Assembly (NCBI GenBank): GCA_005799475.1
Contig: SYGQ01000026.1
Location: forward strand, 1-12,874
Direction of reading: 5' to 3'
Source: Planctomycetia bacterium
GTDB lineage: Bacteria > Planctomycetota > Phycisphaerae > Phycisphaerales > SM1A02
Length of the DNA stretch: 12,874 nucleotides
Both the position numbers and the translations under genes were made by a program. Shown here piece after piece: positions 6,655-12,874 of the stretch; the stretch's first letter is position 1, and each line of letters opens with the position of its first letter. Below the pieces are notes generated by a model that saw only the letters and a list, made by a program, of their open reading frames with translations, searched no databases and was not told the origin of the DNA.

Positions 6655-7906
6655 TTCGCTCGCGGCCGCGGCCCTGGCCTGGGTTCTCGCGACGAGCGCG
6701 ATCGCCGACGAACTCGATTGGCCGCGGCGAGCGACGCTGCCCGAAGGTCGATCCGTCACCATCAGCCAACCGCAGCCCACACAGTGGATCGACGGCATCA
6801 TCGATGCGAAGGCCGCCGTGAGCGTGATCGCTGGGACTGGAGCCCCCGAGTGCACGGGAACGATTTCGATTCGGGCGCGCGCTCTCCTCGACGCACCATC
6901 GTCGACTCTATCGCTGAGTGACATCACGATCCCCGCCCTGCGCCTTCACGCAGACGAGGCCGCTGTACCCGCACTTCGAGACGCGATCACGCAGGCGCTC
7001 ACATCCGGTGTCCTCATCGCCCGCTTCGACGACCTCCTCGCTTGCCTCGCGGCGAATGGCTACCCGAGTGCCCTGCCGATCCCCCCGGCTCTGGGTCCAC
7101 CGAAGGCACCCGCGATTCCCGCGACGATGTCGTTCAGCACCCTCGTCCCGGGTGCCCTCGAAGGCCTTGATTCCGCGCCAGACCTGCTGTTTCGCACGCC
7201 ATCTGGGGAACACTTCCTCTATCGATGGGGTCGCTGGTGCGCCCGAGGCTCGCACGCAGACAGCCCCTGGGACTTCATCGATGCCGGGGAACTTCCGGTC
7301 GCGTTCGCGAGCATCCCCGAGGCATCTCCGTGGGCCGACGCACTCGTCGGTGTCGTCGGCAGCATCGCCAATCACCGTGCGCAGATCGCGGGTTCGGTTC
7401 TGCCACCCGCATCGATGAGCGGGGCTCCCTGGTGGAACCCGTACACACTCTCGTGGTGGGACGGGTCGTGTTCGGCATCGGCCGCACCAACGATCCGCGC
7501 GATGCCCACGGGCGCGCCCTCGTCGTCGATCCTCGCACACGACGGCTCCCAGGAGAACCGCCTCGTTGGACTCGACGGCCGTGTCTACGCGCGAAGGCCG
7601 CGAGCCGACGGCACACCCGCGTGGTTCATCAGTAGTGCGGATGGCGCCTGGCACGAACTGACCGCGCAGCGGTCGACGATGCGAACACTCAACGCGGACC
7701 TCGCCGCGCGCGACGCCGCCACGGCCATGGCGAAGTCGCGCACTCTCTGGTTCACCCGACAAGAGGCGCTTCGCGCAAGCGGCACCGGCTCAGTGTGCGA
7801 CCGAGAAACCTCAATGGACGGCGTGCGGCCGATCTCGAAGGGATATCGCTGCGTCAATGCTTCGTTGGCCGTGCCGCCCGAGTCTCCGCAGGACGCGCCG
7901 CGCTAG
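6623..7906 (+). CDS. Exported protein of unknown function (427 residues)
   Basis: The N-terminus is a clear signal peptide: a basic start (MSWSFPRNTR), a hydrophobic core (SSLAAAALAWVLATSA) and a likely signal peptidase I site after AIA at residue 28. The mature part has about 400 residues, no further membrane segment, a proline/alanine-rich stretch near residues 154-172, and a tryptophan-rich middle (WGRWCARG, GAPWWNPYTLSWWDGSC). Six or so cysteines are scattered (as in PECTG, WCARG, GSCSA, SVCDR, YRCVN), so disulfides are possible. One segment (NRLVGLDGRVYARRP, then TPAWFISSADGAWHELT) has the look of beta-propeller or Tachylectin-like repeats, but I cannot count a repeat. The start lies inside the preceding small gene, with GGG a few bases upstream; no later start keeps the signal peptide. 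The stop TAG shares a CTAG with the stop of rsmG on the other strand. I do not recognise the family. Confidence 0.75.
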   Translation: MSWSFPRNTRSSLAAAALAWVLATSAIADELDWPRRATLPEGRSVTISQPQPTQWIDGIIDAKAAVSVIAGTGAPECTGTISIRARALLDAPSSTLSLSDITIPALRLHADEAAVPALRDAITQALTSGVLIARFDDLLACLAANGYPSALPIPPALGPPKAPAIPATMSFSTLVPGALEGLDSAPDLLFRTPSGEHFLYRWGRWCARGSHADSPWDFIDAGELPVAFASIPEASPWADALVGVVGSIANHRAQIAGSVLPPASMSGAPWWNPYTLSWWDGSCSASAAPTIRAMPTGAPSSSILAHDGSQENRLVGLDGRVYARRPRADGTPAWFISSADGAWHELTAQRSTMRTLNADLAARDAATAMAKSRTLWFTRQEALRASGTGSVCDRETSMDGVRPISKGYRCVNASLAVPPESPQDAPR

Positions 7907-8613
7907 AGGGGGCTCTTCGCGGCCTCGCCGACGGGCCGCGGATATCGCCTCGGCGTCGGAGCGGTCTTCTCGATGATGACAAGCGTGCCGGTGGGCGTCC
8001 GCCGTGTCTCGACGAGTGCGCCCTTCAGGAAGCCCAGCGCGCGCGTCGCCGTCAGCAGTTCTTCAGCAGCCTGCTCGCCCTTGATGGCCACGAACACGCC
8101 GCCTTCGCGAACCATCGGGAGGGCGAACTCGAGGAGAATCGGCAATCGACCGACCGCGCGGCTCACGACGACATCCATGCGGTCACGCAGTTCGCCGCGA
8201 CCCAAGGCTTCGGCGCGTGCGTTCGACACACGCACCTTGGAGAGTCCGAGCGCCCGAGCCGTTTCCTCAAGAAACCTCGCCTTCTTCCCCACACTCTCGA
8301 TGAGCGCGAACTCGACCTCGGGCAGCACACAGGCGAGCACGAGCCCTGGAATCCCCCCGCCACTACCGATGTCGGCGACTCGCTTCGCATCGGCCTGCGT
8401 GAGGATCGGAAGCGGCGTCAGACCATCGAAGATGTGCCGCATCCACGCGGCCGCTGGGTCACGCACGGCCGTCAGGTTCATGTGCTCGTTCGCTTCGTAG
8501 AGCAAATGGAGGTAGCGCGTCAAGCGCGCCTCGTCGCCCGAGTCGAGTTCGATGCCCGCGTCGCGAAGTGCCTGTGCAAACTCCGCCGGCGGTGCGGGGA
8601 TGTCCACGCTCAT
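7903..8613 (-). CDS. rsmG: 16S rRNA (guanine527-N7)-methyltransferase RsmG
   Basis: 236 residues. SAM-binding motif I is DIGSGGGIPG (81-90), followed by the ESVGKKARFL block (106-115), NARAE (131-135) and SRAVG (151-155), all hallmarks of RsmG (GidB). HMNLTAV and MRHIFDGL near residues 44-65 match the family's N-terminal part, and RRYPRPVGEA near the end is its usual C-terminal signature. The enzyme methylates N7 of G527 in 16S rRNA using S-adenosylmethionine. The start ATG has GAGGG about seven bases upstream and lies ten bases after the rodA stop, so it is the last gene of the PBP2-rodA-rsmG transcript. In many bacteria rsmG sits with parA/parB or mnmG instead. Its last four bases overlap the last four of the convergent exported-protein gene. 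Length is normal. Confidence 0.95.
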   Translation of the reverse strand: MSVDIPAPPAEFAQALRDAGIELDSGDEARLTRYLHLLYEANEHMNLTAVRDPAAAWMRHIFDGLTPLPILTQADAKRVADIGSGGGIPGLVLACVLPEVEFALIESVGKKARFLEETARALGLSKVRVSNARAEALGRGELRDRMDVVVSRAVGRLPILLEFALPMVREGGVFVAIKGEQAAEELLTATRALGFLKGALVETRRTPTGTLVIIEKTAPTPRRYPRPVGEAAKSPL

Positions 8614-8623
8614 GGAAACGCCC

Positions 8624-9832
8624 TCATGCGAACGCTCGCCTCGCCGAGCCCCCGCTCACCCCAGGCGCGCGCGCATCCCTCGCGGCCACCGAGAAAAGCA
8701 GCCCGAGCGCGATCCAGCTCGCGACGAGACTCGATCCACCCGACGACACGAACGGCAGCGTCAATCCGGTGATCGGAAGAAGCCCCATCGTCATGCCGAC
8801 ATTGACCGACGCTTGGAAGCCGAGCATGGCGCCCACGCCGACGCCGACCATCCTCCCGAACGGCATGCGGGTCGTCGCCGCGATCCAGAATGCGCCCACG
8901 CAAATCGCCGCCTCCATGGCGATCACGAGCGCCCCGCCGAGAAGTCCCCACCGGCATGCGATGACCGCGAAGATCATGTCGTTGTGCTCTTCGGGGAGCG
9001 CGTTGAACTTGACCAGCGCACGAGCGCGCTCGGTGCCATTACCGAAGGCGCCGCCCGAGCCCACGAGCGTCCGCGCGCGGTCGCCCTGAAAGCCGATCGT
9101 GCGCATGTATCGCTCGTCGCCGGTCACTTGCGCCACCAGCGAATCGATTCGCGCGCGCTGGTGCGGCTTGAGGAATGGATACGCCGCGGGGGCAAGGAGC
9201 GCGGCGGTCAGAAGGACGATGGCGAGCCTCTTGCGGCTTGCCCCCTGCGCCAAGAGCATCGCAAGAAGCGTCGGGAAAAAGAGAAGCGCGGTGCCAAGAT
9301 CCGGCTGGATCAAGATGAGCAGCACCGGGACCGCCGTCAAGACAAGCGGCAATCCGATCCCGATGCCCGTGCGAAGATCCGCCGCGCGCGTCAGCCACCA
9401 CGCGCTCGCAACGATCCACGCGATCTTGGCGAACTCGGCGGGTTGAATGTCCATCGGTCCCAAGTCGATCCAGCACCGGCTTCCATTGCGCGGGCGAACG
9501 ACGGACTCTGGAACCCCCGGCGCCACAAGCAGCACGAGCAGCGCGAGGCACACCGCGAACGCGCGGACTCCCCATCGTTCCACGAGCATCGGGTGGGGTA
9601 CGACGACCGCTGCCGCGAGCACGATGCCGACGACCGCGTAGACGCACTGCCTCGCGGCCATCGACGGCTGGGTTGTGGCGATGGCCGCGATGCCGATCAA
9701 TGTCAGTGCCGCGGCGGCGACGACGGCGATCCATCCGGGATTGGCCCACCTGAGCCCGAGCGCACGGGAAATCACGGGGCGCGAGGGCGCCGCACTGAAG
9801 CCGCGCGCAGGAGTCCGCATCAACTGCGTCAC
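8624..9832 (-). CDS. rodA: Rod shape-determining SEDS glycosyltransferase RodA
   Basis: 402 residues with about ten hydrophobic segments. SEDS-family blocks are present in order: GSRCWIDLGPMDIQPAEFAKIAW (117-139), QPDLGTALLFFP (176-187), YMRTIGFQGDRA (242-253), LPEEHNDMIFAVI (279-291, with the catalytic-type aspartate D285), and NVGMTMGLLPITGLTLPFVSSGGSS (344-368). RodA polymerises lipid II into glycan strands and works with the class B PBP encoded just upstream. It is closer to RodA than FtsW by its partner gene. The GTG start at 9832 overlaps the PBP2 stop as GTGA, a four-base coupling overlap; an ATG four codons later is the alternative. Two small departures from the common motif are EEHND for EQHTD and SSGGSS for SYGGSS. 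The frame is open further upstream, antisense to nothing but overlapping PBP2, and that part is arginine-rich nonsense. Confidence 0.93.
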   Translation of the reverse strand: MTQLMRTPARGFSAAPSRPVISRALGLRWANPGWIAVVAAAALTLIGIAAIATTQPSMAARQCVYAVVGIVLAAAVVVPHPMLVERWGVRAFAVCLALLVLLVAPGVPESVVRPRNGSRCWIDLGPMDIQPAEFAKIAWIVASAWWLTRAADLRTGIGIGLPLVLTAVPVLLILIQPDLGTALLFFPTLLAMLLAQGASRKRLAIVLLTAALLAPAAYPFLKPHQRARIDSLVAQVTGDERYMRTIGFQGDRARTLVGSGGAFGNGTERARALVKFNALPEEHNDMIFAVIACRWGLLGGALVIAMEAAICVGAFWIAATTRMPFGRMVGVGVGAMLGFQASVNVGMTMGLLPITGLTLPFVSSGGSSLVASWIALGLLFSVAARDARAPGVSGGSARRAFA

Positions 9833-12084
9833 TGCGAGGCCCCGATCTGCACTGGAATCGATGCGCCGTGCGACGATGCGCCGAGATATCCCTCTTCGCT
9901 GAGCGCGCGGATGACGGCAGCCATCACCGGACCCGAGGTGCGACCACCACCACCACCATGCTCGACGAGGACAGCGATGGCGTAGCGCGGCCGCGGACTG
10001 CCCTCGTCGCCAACGAGCGCCACGCACCACGCGTGGTCGGCGTCGGTGAAAGTGCCTTCTGCGGTGCCGTCGCCGTCGCGGTCGAGTCTCAGGGGCGGCG
10101 CCTCCGCCGTACCGGTCTTCGCCCACACGCGCACGCCGGGCGCATCGATGATCGGATCGCGCGACCCATCGCCATACTCCATGTGGTGCGCCGTGCCGTA
10201 CGACTCGGCGGCCACACGCCGAAGCCCCTCAAGTGCGCGCGCGACGGCGCCGGCTGGGAGCGGAAGCTGCGTCCACGATGGTGCCGCATTGCGCCGCCAC
10301 GCCGGAGCGCTCGTCGCACCACCACGGCCGATGATCGCGTACGCATTCGCCAGTTCGAGCGGCGTGACCGTGAGCGGTCCCTGACCGATGCCCAACGAGA
10401 TCGCCGCGAATGTGTCGCGGCGTTGGTCGATCTTCGCGGCCGCGTCGTCCGAGAGGAGGTTCCCCCCGAGCGTCCCAAGCCCGAACAACCGATACCACTT
10501 GCACAGACGCTGCGCACCGAGGCGCTGCGCGACGGTGTAGAAGTAGATGTTGCAACTCCGCGCGAGCGCGTCTTCGATCACGAGCGGCCCGCCGACTCGC
10601 TGCGAGTGTGTCGTGAATTGGTACTGCTGTCGGTAGATCCAGCAGCGCGCGACATCCTTGCGGTCGGGGAAGAAGTGGCCGTTGCACGCGACCGCCTCGG
10701 TCTCGCCTATCACACCCTCGGCCACACCCGCGAGGAAGACGAGCGGCTTCACAATTGAACCTGGCGGATACGCACCTTCAAGGGCGCGCTGCATGCTGGA
10801 GGAATCGGCACCGAGCACGAAGGCGTTGAGTCCCTTGCCGTCCTCGGGCCGAGGGCTCGACGCCGCCGCGAGCACATCGCCTGAGGCGACATCGACAATC
10901 ACAGCTGCCGCGGGGAGAATGTCGCCCACGCGCAGTCCGTCACTATGCGCCTGCCACGACTGCACCCTCGTCAACCCGAGCCGCGGGTCGAGCGCCGCTT
11001 GCACACGCATCTGCAACTGCGCGTCGATTGTCACCCGCACATCTGCGCCCGGCGTCGGCGCCGTCCGATCCTCTTCGTCGGTGTCGAGCCGCCTCGTCAC
11101 CTGCCCGCGCAGTCCTCTGAGATCGTCCTCGAATCGCCGCTCGAATCCGCGGGAGCCGACCCAGTCGCCCTGCGCGCGATAGCCGCCGAGGTCAATCTCC
11201 ACCGTGCCGTCTTCGAGCTGTCGTTCAAACGGGCGCCGCTTGAGGTCGGCTTCCCACACTTCGTCACGCACGCTTCCGACGAGACCGTCCAGTGGATCGT
11301 CCAACTTCATGACCAGCGGCACGCTTGTGCGAATCGGCCGCGGCAGGCGATCGCGCGCCACCTCGACTTCCGTCGCCTGCCAAGGATGGTTTCGGCGCGC
11401 CGCGTCGACGACCTTGAGTCCGCCGGGCATCTCATCGCCGACTTTCCGCAGTTCGTTGGCCGTCTCGGCGGGAATGTCGTTGAGCAGGGTGTGGTACTCG
11501 CGCATCTCGCGGATGGGCTCGGGAGTGACATCCACCGAGAGGCCGCGCTTGGCCCGGCTGGCCATGGCCCGCTCGTGGACGCTCGCGGCACGCGCGTCGA
11601 TGCGCTTTGCGATGGCATCGAGGCGCCGCTGAAGCTCCTCACGCGAGACGCCTCCGCGCACGGCCAATACCTCGGTCAGCGCCGTCGACCGTTCGCGCCA
11701 GGGCCCCTCCCGTGCATCGATCGCGCCCTCGCGATCACGGGCCGAGAGCTTCCGCCACGCCGACTTGCCGAGCGCCGCACGCGCTTCGTCCGCTGCGCGT
11801 GCGCGCGCCCACGACCCGTTGGCGAACTCGTAACTCACCGCCGCGTCGTAGCTGGCGACATCTTCGGCGAGCACCCTCCCCTTGCGATCAAGCAGTCGCC
11901 CTCGCCAGGTCGGTAGCAACCGTTCGGTGTCGAGCCGCTCCTCCGCTCGATCGGCGAGAGTCGCCCCATGCACCACGGTCAGCATGAAGAGTCGGAATCC
12001 GAGCACTGGTGCGGCGAGCGCGACCAAGCCGAAGAGCACCACGAAAGGTGTGCGCAGGTCTCGCTGAATCCGAGGATGCGCCAA
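9829..12084 (-). CDS. mrdA: Penicillin-binding protein 2, elongation transpeptidase
   Basis: 751 residues. One membrane anchor at about 12-38 follows a short basic tail. The usual N-terminal blocks RGRLLDRKGRVLAEDVASYD (61-80) and GLVGSVRDEVW / LRGLRG (267-326) are present. The transpeptidase domain has all three active-site motifs: SxxK at S443-K446 (YPPGSIVKP), SxN at S510-N512 (ARSCNIYFY), and KTG at K656-G658 (WAKTGTAE). It cross-links peptidoglycan during elongation, paired with RodA. The catalytic serine is about 110 residues further along than in E. coli PBP2, because of a charged helical stretch about 95-250 in the pedestal. A DRDGDGTAEGTF loop lies just after KTG. The start is TTG at 12084, backed by GGAGG five bases upstream; the next in-frame methionine is inside the membrane segment. 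It is the first gene of the PBP2-rodA-rsmG operon. No mreBCD is visible in the window. Confidence 0.94.
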   Translation of the reverse strand: MAHPRIQRDLRTPFVVLFGLVALAAPVLGFRLFMLTVVHGATLADRAEERLDTERLLPTWRGRLLDRKGRVLAEDVASYDAAVSYEFANGSWARARAADEARAALGKSAWRKLSARDREGAIDAREGPWRERSTALTEVLAVRGGVSREELQRRLDAIAKRIDARAASVHERAMASRAKRGLSVDVTPEPIREMREYHTLLNDIPAETANELRKVGDEMPGGLKVVDAARRNHPWQATEVEVARDRLPRPIRTSVPLVMKLDDPLDGLVGSVRDEVWEADLKRRPFERQLEDGTVEIDLGGYRAQGDWVGSRGFERRFEDDLRGLRGQVTRRLDTDEEDRTAPTPGADVRVTIDAQLQMRVQAALDPRLGLTRVQSWQAHSDGLRVGDILPAAAVIVDVASGDVLAAASSPRPEDGKGLNAFVLGADSSSMQRALEGAYPPGSIVKPLVFLAGVAEGVIGETEAVACNGHFFPDRKDVARCWIYRQQYQFTTHSQRVGGPLVIEDALARSCNIYFYTVAQRLGAQRLCKWYRLFGLGTLGGNLLSDDAAAKIDQRRDTFAAISLGIGQGPLTVTPLELANAYAIIGRGGATSAPAWRRNAAPSWTQLPLPAGAVARALEGLRRVAAESYGTAHHMEYGDGSRDPIIDAPGVRVWAKTGTAEAPPLRLDRDGDGTAEGTFTDADHAWCVALVGDEGSPRPRYAIAVLVEHGGGGGRTSGPVMAAVIRALSEEGYLGASSHGASIPVQIGASQ

Positions 12085-12175
12085 TCAGTCCTCCATGACT
12101 GCCATCTGCGCGCGGGAGAAGTGGAACGCGAGCCCGAGTGTATCGCTCACTCTCATCGCTACCATCCCTCCCCCC
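12085..12175. promoter_or_regulatory. Divergent promoter region of PBP2 operon and ychF
   Basis: The 91 bases between the two starts must hold both promoters. On the minus strand TACACT (12142-12137) is a fair -10, giving a leader of about 45 bases for PBP2. On the plus strand TACCAT (12160-12165) ends ten bases before the ychF ATG. Neither has a recognisable -35. The ychF ATG is preceded by a pyrimidine tract, ccctcccccc, with no Shine-Dalgarno. Confidence 0.4.
12090..12094 (-). promoter_or_regulatory. Ribosome binding site of the PBP2 gene (GGAGG)
   Basis: GGAGG on the minus strand is followed by five bases (ACTGA) and the TTG at 12084. It is the best Shine-Dalgarno in the window and supports the TTG start. 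Confidence 0.65.
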
Positions 12176-12874
12176 ATGGAATGCGGCATCGTTGGACTTC
12201 CCAATGTCGGCAAGAGCACTCTCTTCAACGCGCTCACGGCTGCCGGCGCCGCGGCCGCGAACTATCCCTTCTGCACGATTGAACCCAATGTCGGGATCGT
12301 TGCCGTGCCGGACGATCGCCTCGAGACCATCCACAAGCTCATCCAGACACAGAAGGTCATCCCCGCCGCGCTTCGGCTCGTCGACATCGCCGGCCTCGTC
12401 AAGGGCGCGAGCGAAGGCGAAGGGCTCGGCAACAAGTTCCTGAGTCACATCCGCCAGGTGGATGCGATCCTTCAGGTCGTGCGCTGCTTCGCCGACCCCG
12501 ATGTCACACATGTGGATGGTTCGGTCGATCCCGTGCGCGACATCCGCACCATCGAGAACGAACTCATGCTCGCCGACCTTCAGGTGGTCGAGGGGCTCGT
12601 CGACAAGGCCAAGCGCACAGCGGCCCACGGCGACAAGGAGGCGGCGGCGCGGCTCGGACTCCTCGAACGGTGCCTCGCCTCGCTCAACGAGTCGCGGCCG
12701 ATCCGATCGATCAGCCCAACCGCCGAGGAAGCTGTCGAACTTCAGCAACTCGGCATGATCACTGCCAAGCGCGTCCTCTTCATCGCCAATGTCGACGAGT
12801 CAGATCCAAAGGGTGACGGTCCGCTCGTCGGAGCCGTACGCGACTACGCCAAAGCCAACGGTGGATTGGTCTGC
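12176..12874 (+). CDS. ychF: Ribosome-binding ATPase YchF (OLA1/Obg-like), partial at C-terminus
   Basis: The first 233 codons are present and the gene runs off the right edge (the family has about 363 residues). P-loop G1 is GLPNVGKS (7-14), the switch region is NYPFCTIEPNVG (29-40), G3 is DIAGLVKGAS (70-79), and the G4 position reads NVDE (205-208), the NxxE form that makes YchF prefer ATP over GTP. The segment between, rich in charged residues (about 118-195), is the family's helical coiled-coil insertion. The C-terminal TGS domain lies outside the window. YchF binds ribosomes and is linked to translation and stress response; it is nearly universal. The ATG is the family's normal start (MECGIVGLPNVGKS). 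No Shine-Dalgarno is present, so translation may be from a very short leader. Confidence 0.95.
   Translation, partial: MECGIVGLPNVGKSTLFNALTAAGAAAANYPFCTIEPNVGIVAVPDDRLETIHKLIQTQKVIPAALRLVDIAGLVKGASEGEGLGNKFLSHIRQVDAILQVVRCFADPDVTHVDGSVDPVRDIRTIENELMLADLQVVEGLVDKAKRTAAHGDKEAAARLGLLERCLASLNESRPIRSISPTAEEAVELQQLGMITAKRVLFIANVDESDPKGDGPLVGAVRDYAKANGGLVC

Noticed and set aside
9943..9957. ACC trinucleotide repeat, five units
   Set aside because: It encodes the run of glycines in the HGGGGG motif normal near the end of PBP2 transpeptidase domains, so it is explained by the protein.
8552..9985. 477-codon plus-strand frame
   Set aside because: Antisense to rodA and PBP2. The product is mostly arginine, histidine and aspartate, without any recognisable fold.
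9833..10126. N-terminal extension of the RodA frame to 10126
   Set aside because: It would overlap the PBP2 coding end by nearly 300 bases and encodes an arginine/tryptophan-rich string unlike any SEDS N-terminus.
12085..12105. Tiny upstream frame (ATG GCA GTC ATG GAG GAC TGA) before the PBP2 TTG
   Set aside because: Six codons with no own ribosome site. Its GGAGG is better explained as the Shine-Dalgarno of PBP2.
11888..12748. 286-codon minus-strand frame
   Set aside because: Antisense to ychF, whose motifs are unmistakable, and overlapping the PBP2 start region.

Overview
GC-rich bacterial DNA in which every strand switch is tight and almost all bases are coding. Eleven protein genes are supported; two run off the ends. 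No tRNA, rRNA, CRISPR array, insertion sequence or phage gene is visible, and no gene-free stretch exceeds about 150 bases. The gene set implies a diderm with lipopolysaccharide-type lipid A (an LpxL-like acyltransferase and a large LptC/OstA-like protein) and a peptidoglycan elongation machine (PBP2 plus RodA). With the family style of several proteins, this suggests a planctomycete of the Phycisphaerae type. That placement is inferred from memory of similar proteins, not computed.

Layout. (1) Positions 1-3227, minus strand: an apparent operon reading rpsT (ribosomal protein S20, GTG start), a CPBP membrane protease whose start overlaps the rpsT stop, then a >700-residue LptC/OstA-like envelope protein cut by the left edge. 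(2) Positions 3228-3371: divergent promoter region with a structured leader for rpsT. (3) Positions 3372-5781, plus strand: a membrane-anchored coiled-coil protein ending in an SH3/OB-like segment and a BRCT-like domain, followed 7 bases later by a lipid A acyltransferase gene. (4) Positions 5835-6356, minus: a small protein with a family 2 carbohydrate-binding-module-like domain, less GC-rich at third codon positions. It is head-to-head with (5) a plus-strand pair, 6385-7906: an 89-residue protein of unknown function and an exported 427-residue protein of unknown function. (6) Positions 7903-12084, minus: the operon PBP2 (TTG start) - rodA (GTG start) - rsmG. (7) From 12176, plus: ychF, cut by the right edge.

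Together the genes are mostly envelope assembly (lipid A acylation, lipid A/LPS export, elongasome transpeptidase and glycosyltransferase) and translation (S20, RsmG, YchF). The most unusual material is in the less conserved part: a BRCT-like fold predicted outside the cytoplasm, EF-hand-like DxDxDG loops in two exported proteins, a CBM2-like protein without an obvious signal peptide, and several starts with no Shine-Dalgarno but a -10-like hexamer close upstream. I see no convincing new defence or mobile system here.
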